Assembly: GCA_020284085.1 (NCBI GenBank)
Contig: JACEVL010000998.1
Location: forward strand, 26,631-90,630
Origin: Aporrectodea caliginosa
Taxonomy: Eukaryota > Annelida > Clitellata > Crassiclitellata > Lumbricidae
Direction: 5' to 3'
Length of the DNA stretch: 64,000 nucleotides
Within the stretch, counting starts at the first letter, position 1. Every line of letters starts with the position of its first letter. The position numbers and the translations under genes were made by a program. Shown piece by piece: positions 11,018 to 22,209 of the stretch. The notes under the pieces are model-generated. The model was not told the DNA's origin, made no database searches, and was given only the letters and a program-made list of their open reading frames with translations.

Positions 11018-11192
11018 GGGATCCCGAGTGGCCGAGTGGGTTGGTAGCCCGCTCGTCACGCCGGCGTCCCGGTTCGATTCCCGGTCGGTCGGTTTACCAG
11101 AGATTAATTTCTCGGATCTTTACTGCGGGTGGCTCGGTCGCATTATAAACGTGGAGTACAATAAATACAATACAATACAACACAAAATACAA
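11018..11192 (+). mobile_element. tRNA-derived SINE (family A), first half of dimer
   Basis: The head contains a perfect A box, TGGCCGAGTGG, and B box, GGTTCGATTCC, with the long-variable-arm look of tRNA-Ser/Leu. The body includes GCGGGTGGCTCGGTCGCATT and it ends in ATACA-type units. It is fused directly to a family B SINE, and the pair is bounded by AACTTA at both ends (11012-11017 and 11426-11431). Confidence 0.88.
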
Positions 11193-11425
11193 CTGGGGCG
11201 CGGTGGTGTAGGGGTATGTTCGGTGCCTTGCAGCCGGAGGGTTGCGGGTTCGAATCCACCTCAAAAGTCGCCGCCTAGGGACCCTGGGCAAGTCCTTCAC
11301 TCGCAATTGCTCATGCGCTTCGGCGTGAAACTCCGACTCAGCGTTCGCGCAGTAGTCGGGAGCGCCTCTGAATTGGCAATCTGGTAGGGGCGCTATAACA
11401 AGTGTTCAAAAATACAATACAATAC
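11193..11425 (+). mobile_element. tRNA-derived SINE (family B), second half of dimer
   Basis: This has the same head (B box GGTTCGAATCC), body and GCGCTATAACAAGTGTTC tail as the copies at 1991, 19737 and 62395. Its position behind a family A SINE is repeated at 62233-62627, so the two are transposed as one unit. Confidence 0.9.
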
Positions 11426-12690
11426 AACTTACCGCTCTTAGATAACGCGAAACCTGAGAAACCTAGTGAAATTTACAACTTTTAGAGAACTCACAACTTG
11501 TGTAACATGCAACTCTTAGAAAACACGAAACTTGATAAACTTATAACTTTTACGAAACTACACACTTTGGAAAACTTCAAACTTTGTGTGATGCTTTGCA
11601 AGTTCGAGAGAGTCAGAAAACGTGAGCGAGAGATACATTAGATTGACGTGTGTTTAAAGACATCAACTTCTAAAGCGCCGTTAGAAAACTATATAATATG
11701 ATTGAATTGGGGAATGGTTGCACTGTGTAGGGCGAAATAATTGCTACTAAGTATGAAATGCGGTGATTGTTTAATATAAGAAACAAGTTTCAATTTATGT
11801 GCGTCTGAAACTATGTGTGTCGTGGACATGGAAACGAGGACAACAACCTACTATTCACATGATAATTAGGTCATGTGAAGAGGTCACGTGATTGTTACGT
11901 AATAGGTCAAGTGGTATAACTACAGTTTCCGCCGCCGCCGCCCCTGCCAATGGGCGAAGTGGGGGAGCCTCCGGGGAGGGGCTTACGAGTTTACATGCCG
12001 ATGAAATTGGATGGCGTATAGTACTAGACATTAGTTTTTACTCGAGCCTACGCATCATTCAAAATTATGCATACCAGCTCCTGGTTCTATGGAACCGGGA
12101 GTGCCTACCAGTCAATAAAATTGAGCGACACGGTGCGCGGAACAATAGGTCCGCATGCGCATAACTGTCAATCACGATTATTGCTTCGAGCACTGACCAA
12201 TGATTGCACGTGGCTTACCCGTCAATCAAATGAGCCGGCCGGAGCCTGTGACAATGACCTAGCGTGTGCCTACCCGTCATTCAATCTTATTGACCGTGGT
12301 CCAGACCTGGGAACAAAAGACTTGGGTAGGGCAACCCGGGATACAATGGAGTGGCAGGCAGTGGGCCGGACTAGGGAACAATAGACTAGTAGGCCGTAGC
12401 CCGGGTTGGCCTTTACCAGAAGACAATTGCCTAGCAGGCGTCGGCTTATGCCTTGAGACAATGGACTCGCACAATGGCCGCCAATACTAGAACAATATGG
12501 GTGGGGCTTAGGACAATGGGAGGCGTGGCTTTGGACAATAGGGGAGGGGCTATGTGTTCAGTAAAGCTTGACTGGCGTTGAACCGACACTAGTACCACTA
12601 CTTATACATATATATATAATTATATATACTCTATTATGTGTGTTAAAATTAATGATTAATTTCCAGGAATATACTCTCATTCTATTGCAC
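11426..12690. other. No gene seen; degenerate CAAT-rich repeats
   Basis: From 10985 and again from 11478 a 28-bp word (ACTTTTAGAGAACTCACAAC and the next 8 bases) recurs with degenerate relatives to 11590. GCC triplets occur at 11928-11945. From 12100 to 12550 words such as ACAATGGG, ACAATAGG and TCAATCA recur irregularly, often before GTGGCTT or GGGGCTT. This could be an old minisatellite or a promoter-like CCAAT cluster. The frames across it have no motifs. Confidence 0.4.
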
Positions 12691-13475
12691 ATGTTGCCAT
12701 AAAAGTCTTTTTGCTGCAGTCCAGATATGTACGTCGATGGTTGGAGACAACTTGAAGGAGGAATTGTAATTGCTCCTCCCTGACAGTCAATTTCTTAATG
12801 AGGGCCACGCCTCGCTTAGCCCTGTCATTGGCAACTGCCAACCCGTTGATGATGCGCAATTCCCTCTGGAATGTTTCCTCTTCATCTCATTCAGACGAAT
12901 CCATGGCAAGGAAAGTATGAGGAAGGCCAACTATGGAAGAGTGTTTATCGCGCAGAACTACTCCAGGCCCCGATGCTCAAAATGCTGGAGATTTCATTTT
13001 TGGTCGCTTTGGTGGATGTCACGGGGCTGATCCGGGGCTGGGTCGTCCACGGTGGCTAACATCAGTCTCTTCATCTCCACAGACACTCTGGAACCAAAAG
13101 GCGCCAGTCCGACCAGCTCCTCAGAAAGGTACCATAGATGAAGTCCAAGTTTTTTGCTTGTTGTGCTGAAAATGACTTTATATGGGTATTGTAGAAGTTC
13201 AGTCATGAGTCGGAAGTAGTTCAGAGGTGCTTCAACTCCAATTGGGGCAGTAATCCAGGTCCTGAGGTGGACGATAACCGCAAAGTTGCAGACGATGAAT
13301 TCCTTTTTTTCTCTGAAACAGTCTTCTGGAACTGGTCACAAAAGTGCCAGATCTCAAATGCATGTATAATCTTGGCCATCGATAAGGCACAATGCAAGGC
13401 GCCTGGCACCTGCAAATGAACACCTCATGCCTCCTATATAGCCTATTATGGGTATATTTCACAACCGGAGGCAAA
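12690..13475 (-). pseudogene. Decayed copy of an unnamed invertebrate repeat gene family
   Basis: Separate minus-strand frames carry, in order, PPVVKYTHNR, an IHAFEIWHFCDQF segment, FAVIVHLRTWITAPIGVEAP, HLWYLSEELVGLA with a following VEMKRLMLATV, and VANDRAKRGVALIKKLTVRE ending in QFLLQVVSNHR. I know this order from uncharacterised multicopy proteins of invertebrates; its function is not established. Frameshifts break this copy at several points. A second remnant of the family is at 43125-43640. Confidence 0.6.
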
Positions 13476-13925
13476 TTCAGAAATAGAATTAGAGAAAAAC
13501 TAAGTCATGAAAAATAAAAAAAATTCTTACACAAATATTTGCATGGCAGTGCTGAAGCATACTTAATATTGAGAAGAGCTTAAATTTGATAGATTTGGCC
13601 TAATTTTTCATTTTAGTTTTTTTGCTATGTGAAACACATACAACTTTAATTCCTAAATATTTACAACTCCGTTACGTAACAAATATACATTACAATATAC
13701 CGCCACTGTTTATAATTAGTGATTAATTAGTATTAAGTGTGCATTAAATTCTTACACAGCGAAATAAATTATTATGACGATAAAATTATCTACATGTATC
13801 ATTAAATAAATTCATTTTAATAGAAAAATAAAGTTACGGAATACGGAGTTGTAGTAACGGAGTTGTAAAATATTCATAATTAGGTCTCCACGCTTACCGG
13901 GCGAGTTAAGATATAAAAAATAGTT
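13476..13925. other. No gene; AT-rich with ACGGAGTTGTA motifs
   Basis: The motif ACAACTCCGTTAC (or its reverse complement) occurs at about 13665 and twice at about 13843-13866. See the separate finding on this motif family. No reading frame is supported. Confidence 0.5.
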
Positions 13926-14000
13926 AGTTTATAATAATAATATGACGATTTCTATAGCGCCGTAGCACAGCCGAGGCCGAAGGAAAGGGCGCTGTACATG
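13926..14000 (-). repeat. L2/CR1-type LINE 3' tail fragment
   Basis: On the minus strand it reads GCGCCCTTTCC, CCTCGGCTGTG and GGCGCTATAGAAATCG followed by an AT-rich tail. This is the same arrangement as the 3' ends of the LINE copies at 15030 and 36232, including the GGCGCTATA end of the stem-loop. Confidence 0.6.
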
Positions 14001-15029
14001 AGTATAGACAGTTGATTTTAAATGTTACTGTCGTTGGATCAGGAAAAGCCCAAAAACAGCCCGTCAGCTATTAGCAGCTACTATATATGAGAGCTTCTGA
14101 CGCTCGCTTCAAGATAGTAAACAGTTCGAAGAATGGCAAGTTCATTGGTAGCCGATGCTACAAAGTCTACATATAATTAATAAGACTGCATCCGTGATTT
14201 TCTTGGCAACAGATGTTGTGTTGCTGGAATCTTTATAGTCCACCTCTGAAGGCTCGCAGGAGAAGCGCGTGGAAATTCGGATCCGGACTCTCCGTTCTTA
14301 GTTGTTACCAAACACGTGGCGGCTGCCATGAGGAGATGATTGTAGATGTCGTGTAAATCGTCCAAACCATGAATATTCCACGCGGTTGACTTGACAGGCA
14401 TCACAGAAGTGGACTTGGACGCAATATAGGCCTACCCACTAATAGATGAGCCATTTGCAATCATACGGCTTAAAAACCAATAAAAGTGCACATTATTTCC
14501 GAGCGAAATTTGGCGGCGACCGGATGTTCCGCCAGCGAGATCCCATAATAGTGGCCAGGCTGACAGTTTCAATATTATTTGAAAGAAAAAAATTATATAT
14601 TATACGCAAAATGCAATAATTACAGTCACGGAGTTGTAAATCTTGTTTTATACTATAACATTAAGGGATAAATTTTCCAAAATTGTCAACAGAATCAAAC
14701 ATCCATATTGATTTCTTTTTGGTAAAATCAATGCAGAAATGTTCCCTGCTATCGAATATGTCAATTCAAACAAATTGAGCTTTCAATTTATTCCACAGAT
14801 GGCAGAAACCCATTCATAACGGAGTTGTAACCAATATTTGAAGACAGGGTTTTATTTATTTTTTAATTATTTAGTTCGTTAATAAGTTAATAAAAAAAAC
14901 ATAAGGCGCAATGGATATAATTATGTAAGTTAATGATCTAAAAATTATAAAACATCAGTTCAGCGCTTCAACTGTTACCGTAACGTGACGTTGAATTGAC
15001 GCACCATTAGAAAGGACAACATCATATAA
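14001..15029. other. No recognised gene; motif copies at 14632 and 14818
   Basis: A 75-codon minus-strand frame at 14177-14404 (LHDIYNHLLMAAATCLVTT) has no motif I recognise. Two further ACGGAGTTGTA motifs lie near 14632 and 14818. The rest is AT-rich and unannotated. Confidence 0.35.
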
Positions 15030-15535
15030 TGTAATGTAATGTAATTAGTAATTTATATAGCGCCGCTCACAGCCGAGGCCATTCAGTAGCGCTCCCAGTG
15101 CGAGAACCCCGAGAGAAGAAATATGTTTTAAGGAGAGAGAGATGAAGACAATGATCCAGAAAGGAAAGTCTCACGCAAAGTGAAGTGAAGGGCATTCCAT
15201 AAAGAGGGCCCAATGATGGCAAAGTATCGAGTTTGAGCAATCGTAGTCCTAGCTCGTGGGACAAAGAAGTCAGATCGGTCCAGAGATCGTAAAGGCCGAT
15301 GAGAAGATGCAGAAAGAGGAGGACGAATGACATCCCTGAGGTATTTTGGAGCAAGTCCCAGTTTGGATTTGAGGACCAAAGCAAGGACTTTAAACTGAAT
15401 GCGGTCAGAGAGAGGAAGCCAATGCAGTTGGTTAACCATGAATGATGATATATGGGAGTATTTAGGAAGATGAGCAATCAATCGAGCAGCAGTATTGAGA
15501 ACAGATTGAATAGGGTATAGACGGACATATATTCG
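15030..15535 (-). pseudogene. L2/CR1-clade LINE, 5'-truncated (copy a)
   Basis: Two overlapping minus-strand frames encode the C-terminal part of the LINE polyprotein: LHWLPLSDRIQFKVLALVLK, APKYLRDVI, FVPRARTT and IIGPSLWNAL, with one frameshift before LLKTYFFSRGS. It closely matches copy b at 36232-37108. The 3' end is TTTATATAGCGCCGCTC on the plus strand, with ATTAC tail units. The copy is broken at about 15535, where unrelated sequence starts. Confidence 0.85.
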
Positions 15536-15609
15536 TTTAATGTGTTAACAACAGACATAACGCTGTAGGTGAACATAGAAAATAAAATACATCTAGATAT
15601 TAATAGTAT

Positions 15610-16419
15610 GAATTAATAATAGCTTAGTAAGAGTTCAGGAATAACATACGAGATATAAAATTTCGTGAGTCCTTGTCAGGAAGGTTAAAGTTATGTGGTC
15701 TGACCCTAAGAAAATAGGGCGTAAAATGTTGATTAGGAAACATGCATCTGAGTGAATGATTCTCATTTAAGAGGACGGCCTTAAAGAGTGAAGTGTCTGC
15801 GTTATAAGCAAGAACATTCATAGAAGGAGAATCTGACTGAATAAAACCAGAGCGTTTTAATCTGTTGTTCAGATGTTCAATGCGGGATTTGTCCTTTTCG
15901 CTCGCCAGACCCCACCAGGCGGGAGAAGCATACATTGTTCTGGCTATGATGGTGGCGCGGGTGATAAGTTGTAGAGAATCTGCAGATGCACCATGGTTTT
16001 GAGTGTTTTAAGGGCGAAGATTGAAGCAGAGCCACTTTTGACGACTTTGTTGATGTGTTCCGTGACAGAAAGTTTCTCATCGATGGTGACGCCTAGGGCT
16101 TTTATTGAGGTAGAGCGAGGAATACCGGTGATTGAGGGTTTGTTGGAGAGTGAAGATTGGTTATGCTTGATGACTGCCATTTCACGGGTTTTGGAAGCGT
16201 TTATTTTTAGGTTCTTTTCCTCTGACCAGTTGTGGATATGTTGAAGTTCTGTTTCTGCGGTGTGAAGGGAGTTTGATCCGATGAAGAGGTAAGAGTCGTC
16301 AGCGTATTTGGAGAGACGATTTTGAGGATGGATGGGATGGAGGTCAGATATGCCAACAATGAAACCAGTTGGGCCGAATACTGAGCCTTGGATGACACTG
16401 GCGTTGATTGAAATTAATA
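15610..16419 (-). pseudogene. LINE reverse transcriptase remnant (family E, copy A)
   Basis: Minus-strand frames run INASVIQGSVFGPTGFIVG, the catalytic KYADDSYL, NLKINASKTREMAVI, a SIKALGVTIDEKLS segment, then MYASPAWWGLASEKDKSRI and PYFLRVRPHNFNLPDKDSRN up to RMLFL. The family is common in invertebrates and usually has upstream endonuclease and finger/palm parts. These are missing here: the frame stops being LINE-like at about 16419, which is where the segment shared with 44 kb begins. Confidence 0.85.
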
Positions 16420-17000
16420 TCAGCTTTGTAATAGCAACGGGTGGTGCAGCAATTTTATTCAGAAACACAGACCATTGGTAAATCTACGTCAGTCTCCATA
16501 TGGCAACACCTGTTCGAAGGCCGCTTCGATAACCAAGTCCTTACGAGTAGAAATTTGTCATCGTGTACGCCCCTACACGCAAACCGAGTCTTCGGCCAGT
16601 TTTCTTTGCTTTAGGGAAATCAGAAGGCTATCTTCTTAAATCAGAAAAGTCTTGAAACTTACTTAGTCGTTATTTTCGTCAGAATGTCATTCCTCCTGTA
16701 TTCTCCTCCTCCTGTTCTTCTTCATTTATCATTGTTCTTCTACTACTACTACTGCTGTTGTTACTGCTATCACTACCAGTTCTATCACCACCACCACCAC
16801 CACCACCCTGCCGCCGCCACCACCACCACCACCACTACTACCACTACCACTACTACTACTACTACCACCACCACCACCACCACCACCACCACCACCACCA
16901 CCACCACCACCACCACCACCACCACCACCACCACCACCACCACCACCACCACCACCACCACTACAACTACTTCTACTACTGCTACTACTACTTCTTTCTC
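16419..17000. repeat. Segment with CCA array, inverted copy at 44090-44672
   Basis: About 280 bp of unique sequence plus a CTA/CCA/CCG array appear in nearly identical reverse complement at 44090-44672. The array (16790-16965) produces long false frames of Pro, Thr, His or Gly. The array differs between copies only in unit number and in short CCG runs. Confidence 0.88.
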
Positions 17001-17140
17001 TTTTTCTCATGAAATATGGCTCTAATTTGCGTTAACTAGGACAGCTTCAATAGGTCTAAGCAGGCTTGTTTCTTGCTGACTAATCAGCATGCTTTTGGCT
17101 CGCGTTTATAAAGGGTGTTTCCATAATCTACTGTATTAAT

Positions 17141-17710
17141 TTGTTGATTAGTTATAGACAGGCTTCTGACAGGAATGTTGTAAGGTGGTTCCAAACAGCT
17201 TTTGGGTCCCTCTTATACCGACCTCCCCCTCCCGAACATCCCTTCTGTTTTCGTCCCATACCTATTATTATACAAAGTCTATTATGGCAGTGTCGAATAA
17301 GTTCAACAAGTCTAAGGGCGTCAGTTGTGCATATCCAAAATTGTCCTTATGTAGTGAGGGCAAATGTTGTATTTCTGTTATGCAATCCTAATCATTACAG
17401 CCAACAAATGCTAAAGCTTTCCTCCCAGATCAACTGCAATCACGGTTATATATTTCCACAAGAAATCAAACTTTCAGGCAACTGCTTAACAGCATTGAGT
17501 CGGACAGTTAATCCTGCTATACCATCCAGTAAGTATAAGTTGCGTACTTCTCGGCTTATTTTTAATAAACTAAAACTGATTGATCCAATTACCGCCATAA
17601 ATGTCATCAGAAATATGCGGAACTGTGTCCACAGTATAGGGTGGTTGTTGGCAGGGAATGACAGTCCGGTGCTTTATTTTGCCGATGGGCCTGTTCAGTC
17701 GTTATATTGA
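17141..17710 (+). CDS. Unrecognised 189-codon open reading frame
   Basis: The frame starts MLISYRQASDRNVV and ends DGPVQSLY. It has no signal peptide, no repeat and no domain that I recognise, and its composition does not differ clearly from nearby non-coding DNA. The opposite strand has a hydrophobic run (FMAVIGSISFSLL) but many stops. It lies about 560 bp upstream of the galactosyltransferase-like gene. A chance frame is the most likely reading. Confidence 0.15.
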   Translation: MLISYRQASDRNVVRWFQTAFGSLLYRPPPPEHPFCFRPIPIIIQSLLWQCRISSTSLRASVVHIQNCPYVVRANVVFLLCNPNHYSQQMLKLSSQINCNHGYIFPQEIKLSGNCLTALSRTVNPAIPSSKYKLRTSRLIFNKLKLIDPITAINVIRNMRNCVHSIGWLLAGNDSPVLYFADGPVQSLY

Positions 17711-18273
17711 GAGAAGCGCATCTCCTCCATTCAGAAGATACAGCTCTTCCGACTGCGATATTGACAGAAGCCGCAGCCTCAGATTCCGTCTCTGATAAGC
17801 TGTTGTGCGCTTACAGGCCTATAGGGCCTAGGCCTATATTTGCATATTAGGCCCTATCTCTCATCGTGGGCTAAGCCTTTCTAGTGCATAATTATACGCA
17901 TCGTACATAGGCTGATGCGTAGATCATTAGCTCATCAAAAGCACAGTTAAATGCAGAATGCTTGAAGACGCAGTCTAGCTTTGCAAAGAACTTGACACTG
18001 TAATGTCCGTGCAACAATAACAATACTAATATTTGCAACTATCGAGGAAGCGCCAACTGTTTCTCCGGAACCTTGCGTTAATGACAGAAATTTAGAACCT
18101 TGCTATTTCCAGCTAGCTAACCTGTGAACACCAGCCATAATGTCTTCTTGCACTCTTGAGCTTTGCGATCACAATAACGAATAGCGATTGTCATCGCTGC
18201 GTTTCAAATCAACCACCCATCGCTGTCTTTTGTAGAATAACGGTTCCATAGCGATCTTCCGATTAGAAATTAT

Positions 18274-21200
18274 ATGACTGAAATGAATAGGTCACGTACA
18301 CTCGTGTTGTCTTTCCTTTGTGGGTTTTCCGTTGGCGTTTTGTTCTCGTTTTCACGTATCTTTACGTTCAGACGATCGACCGCTAACGCTACAGAAGGCA
18401 TCGTTTGGCAAAAACGATTAAACTGGACTGAAAAGCATTTCAAAGCTTTCGAACCGATTCCAGAGATGTTGCGTTCGGTTACTACAAATGTCGACCAGAT
18501 TTCATTCAACGATAGTCACTTCCACGGAGGTACGTTTACAGCATAACCTCAAAGTACTTTTTGAATGTGCAGTAGACCTAACCTAATTGTACGCTTTTGT
18601 ACACAGCAACTGTAAGGCATTCGGGGGCCGATAGCGCATTGGATAACAACTGGCGTAGAGAGCGAGAGGTACCGAGTTCGAGTCCCGTAGGGCGGATATG
18701 CTTTGTAGGCTGCTATTAGCGCCGTGTATTGCAGGCTGTCTGTTCTGTTAGTAGTTAAGATTGTTTCAATTGCATCACGTGTAAATGTACAGCGCAGTGC
18801 GTTTGTCAGGCGCTTAATTAAAGAAAAGATATTATTATTATTATTTATTCACTTAATTGATCGGGTGAGGTAGTTCATCACCGCTCAACGTTTGAATGGG
18901 CGCCACGTCATTCAAGGTCCCCGTTTACGGATCGTGCTATAGCCCGAGATTTAAATCTCTAAAATAAGCCACCATCAGGAAGCAAACCGCGACCTGCATG
19001 ATGTGCATGGGACGTAGGCGCTAATCAACGTAGCTAACTCGGTCAGTATAGTTTTTAACAATTGGAAATGTTTAATTTCGTAAGAAGTAGAATAAAAAAA
19101 ATCAAGTTATACAGAGAAACAGAGAAAAGTACACGTTACCATGTTCTAGAAACAAAATTGCAATGTACTTTTAAGTTTCTAGTATAAAGTATGAAGCTGA
19201 AACATCAAACGAAATACGAGGAGAAGAAGCTGAATCAGCTTTTCGAGTCATCCCCGTTAGGTTATCAAAGAAATTAAGCAATGAGATAACTGTAATGACA
19301 GCTAATCAAAGTCAGTATAGTTCTTGATGTTTAAGCAGGCCTAAGCTCCTACAACTGTGTACATGTCATTTTATTGTCTTAGGTCAACCTGTGGATTTCT
19401 ACTAGGAACTGTAGGCCTATCTGTCTCATTCCTTGTCTTCTAACTGTACGTCTTGGAATAGCCCGGTTTACTCATTGAGAATTCTGCACGTTGCTCAAAT
19501 GCCGATTATTATTAATACTATTGTGACTATTGTCACTTCCCTATTCTCTGTGACCTACTTTAACCCAACTTTCTTGATTCTACTTCTACAGTAACTGTTG
19601 TTCCACTATGTCTATCTATAAGTAGCTTATCTCTGGTAGTAGGCCTACGTGGCTATCAAATCACAGTGACACTGTCCAACGATCTTCAACACACAAGAAA
19701 CCATAAGACACTTCAACTGTGTCCTTTACACACAATCGGGCGCGGTGGTGTAGGGGTATGTTCGGTGCCTTGCAGCCGTAGGGTTGCGGGTTCGAATCCA
19801 CCTCAAGCCACCGCGTAGGGACCCTGGGCAAGTCCTTCACTCGCAATTGCTCATGCGCTTCGGCGTGAAACTCCGATTCAGTGTCCGCGCTGTAGACGGG
19901 AGCGCCTCTGAGTAGAAATCTTGAAGGGGCGCTATAACAAGTGCTCATACATACAATCAGTACAGATCAACTCTACACTATACACTGTTCAAATTTCAAA
20001 TCGCTCTCTCAACTAATTCGCTTTCGCGCGCCACACATGCAATGCATACAAATAGCACTTGTTCGGCCAGCTTATTAAATATGCAAGGCCCGCTGCTCAA
20101 CAGCTGTTCAGCTTTACAACGTACGCATGCGCTGACGCATTAAACATAAACACACCCTACACACCTACACACACACGTATGCTCACAGAAAACACGTTCA
20201 TAGCTACTACTATTCTTTGTGTAAAAAACCTGTTCTATGCGGTTTCTCAGATGATGCGACAGTAGCCGACAGACTCTACCAAAACATTCGAATTCTTTGT
20301 CTTGTTATGACATACCCTGAAAATCATAAGAAAAAAGCAATTCACGTCAATGCAACTTGGGGCAAACGATGCAACAAACTTCTCTTTGTGACCCGCACGG
20401 CAGAAGAAAACCTACCAACGCTCATTGTCAACGTTAACGACGGACGCGATAACCTTGGCAACAAGACACGTGAGGCGTTTGACCACGCCTACAAACACTA
20501 CTTGGCCGACTATGATTGGTTCATGAAGGCTGATGACGATACTTACGTCATCATGGAAAACCTGCGCTACTTTCTTTCGGCACAAGATCACAATTCGCCT
20601 GTGTTCTTCGGTCAAATATATACGAAATATGTGCTGCAGGGATACGCGAGCGGCGGAGCCGGGTACACAATTAGCAGAGCAGCGCTGAAGAGGTACGGAC
20701 GTAGAAGGAAACAGACAGGGGCTTGCCAATTTAATTCTGATGCGGAAGATGTAGACTTTGGGCAGTGTATGGAGTCGGTGGGGGTACGGTTAGGATATTC
20801 GTTGGATACGCTTGGAAGGACAAGGTTTCACAGTCTGTCAGCGGCTGATCATATCGCCGGAGAGTATCCGGATTGGTACTATATCTACGACAAACAAAAC
20901 GGAACGAAAAAGGTTTCACGCCATTCCAATTAACACTTACATGTATAATTACATTTGAGCTGCCTTTATATAGGCCTAGGCTCATATTTGCTTATATGTT
21001 TCTCTACGTTTGATCGTATTTCTTTATTTTGTCATATATTGGATTCGCCTGCACATGTAAGGAAAAGTGACTATGTTGCTGTACTGCTGTATATACTGTT
21101 GTATTGTTGCATTCAATGTATTGTTGTTATTGTTGTATTTACTATTGTTGTAGGCTACTGCTGTATTTAGTACTATTCACTAGGTTGCTGTATTGCTGTG

Positions 21201-21766
21201 ATCTCCAGTCGCAGATCTCGTCTCCTGATTTTCAGAACACTACGAATAAGAATAGGTTGAATTTCTACGAAGTTTTTAGTGTGCATCATACAAATACTCC
21301 CTCCATATATAGGGGATTACAACATAGATCTATGCATCTCAGTTCACATCATTGTGCTTATGCGCCTAACAGATGTTCGTGATAGTTTCGTCTCAATAGG
21401 CTACATACCGATGAGCCAATACTTTATGTTACCCGATCTAAACATCTTTGTCTTGTTTCTAAATCGAAGAATTTTATTTCTATTGAGCTCCAGTTGACGA
21501 AACCTTCGACTCGCTTGCAACAATAATTATAGCACCATACCATCATACCATTAAACTGAGGTCTAATAATATATTCTGACTACTTATTTGCTCCATTTTA
21601 TTCATTACATGTGTAGGGACTGGACGCTTTGAGCGACTACGCCATCTCGTTCCACTACGTCCATCCAGGTGACATGTATCTCATGGAATACTTCGTGTAC
21701 CACCTGAATCCTTACGGAATCATCAAAGGACTTCAGAACCTCAACTCCAATGTCACGAATGTCTGA
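18274..21766 (+). CDS. Core-1 beta-1,3-galactosyltransferase-like protein (GT31), three exons
   Basis: Three exons join in phase: 18274-18529 (donor GAG/GTACGT, phase 1), 20251-20912 (acceptor TTTCTCAG, donor AAAAAG/GTTTCA, phase 0) and 21617-21766 (acceptor TGTGTAG, stop TGA). The product is 355 residues; human C1GALT1 has 363. Exon 1 gives a type II membrane anchor (TLVLSFLCGFSVGVLFSF, about residues 9-26). Exon 2 gives the catalytic domain: NIRILCLVMTYPEN, HVNATWGKRCNKLLFV, the metal-binding DxD in MKADDDTYV, the SGGAGYTISRAAL loop and EDVDFGQCMES. Exon 3 gives YAISFHYVHPGDMYLMEYFV and YHLNPYG. The family adds galactose to GalNAc-Ser/Thr in the Golgi. Where the family has a Cys-Cys-Ser-Asp before the FHYV motif, this protein has ALSD, so it may be a divergent paralogue. 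A strict 1:1 orthologue is not shown. Confidence 0.9.
18623..18778 (+). mobile_element. tRNA-derived SINE (family C) in intron 1
   Basis: The head, CCGATAGCGCATTGGATAAC, resembles tRNA-Arg, with a B-box-like GAGTTCGAGTCCC. It continues into GTATTGCAGGCTGTCTGTTC and TTAGTAGTTAAGATTG. Related copies lie at 25868-26255 (minus), 32580-32775 (minus, 3' part) and 54285-54411 (3' part). Here the middle is deleted. Confidence 0.8.
18800..19700. other. Intron 1 sequence, no other feature seen
   Basis: Intronic AT-rich sequence of the galactosyltransferase-like gene. A short ATT run is at about 18828-18847 and TAGGCCTA words lie at 19412 and 19640. No additional exon is evident. Confidence 0.4.
19737..19965 (+). 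mobile_element. tRNA-derived SINE (family B) in intron 1
   Basis: It carries the GGTTCGAATCC B box, the family body, and a 3' end reading GGGAGCGCCTCTGAGTAGA then TTGAAGGGGCGCTATA. The flanks ACACAATC and ATACAATC look like a target duplication. This copy shows the closest match to the 3' end of the L2/CR1 LINE at 47554-47600. Confidence 0.92.
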
Positions 21767-21929
21767 AACTAGTCAACGCTTGTAAAAGTAATATCTGGCT
21801 AAACACCGGACAATAGAATGTCGTTGAACGGCAAGCAGCTCTTCATCGATTATTACCGAACCATGAAATGAAACTGCATCGTGCATCGACCAGCAACACG
21901 AATCACATTGAAAGAGAAAGTTATAAAGC

Positions 21930-22014
21930 TCTGTCCGTCCGTCCGTCTGTCTGTCTCACTGTGTCTGTCTGTCTGTATGTATGTATGCCTGTCTGTCCGT
22001 TCGTCTGCTTACTG

Positions 22015-22077
<63 letters not shown>

Positions 22078-22080
22078 AAA
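21930..22080. repeat. CTGT microsatellite
   Basis: A tetranucleotide CTGT array starts just after the last exon of the galactosyltransferase-like gene and is followed by weaker CTGT runs to about 22720. Reading frames across it are artefacts. Confidence 0.95.
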
Positions 22081-22209
22081 CAGACGTATGAATAGGTAAG
22101 ATCAACGTCAACGACCATTGCAGCATTCATACGTCGTTGAAATTGTGAAATTTCAAATAATTCCTACTTTGTCATTGTCAAACTCTCTCTGTCTCTCTCT
22201 GTCGGTTAC

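Noticed and set aside
11030..11090. tRNA gene (tRNA-Ser/Leu-like; similar at 18623 and 62240)
   Set aside because: A and B boxes are present, but the cloverleaf is incomplete and the same head is followed by the same body and tail at several loci, so these are SINE heads.
16684..17025. Long Thr/His/Gly-rich reading frames on both strands (also at 44057-44406)
   Set aside because: They are translations of the CCA/GGT microsatellite in several frames.
20412..20985. Minus-strand frames of 84 and 105 codons
   Set aside because: They lie antisense to exon 2 of the galactosyltransferase-like gene.
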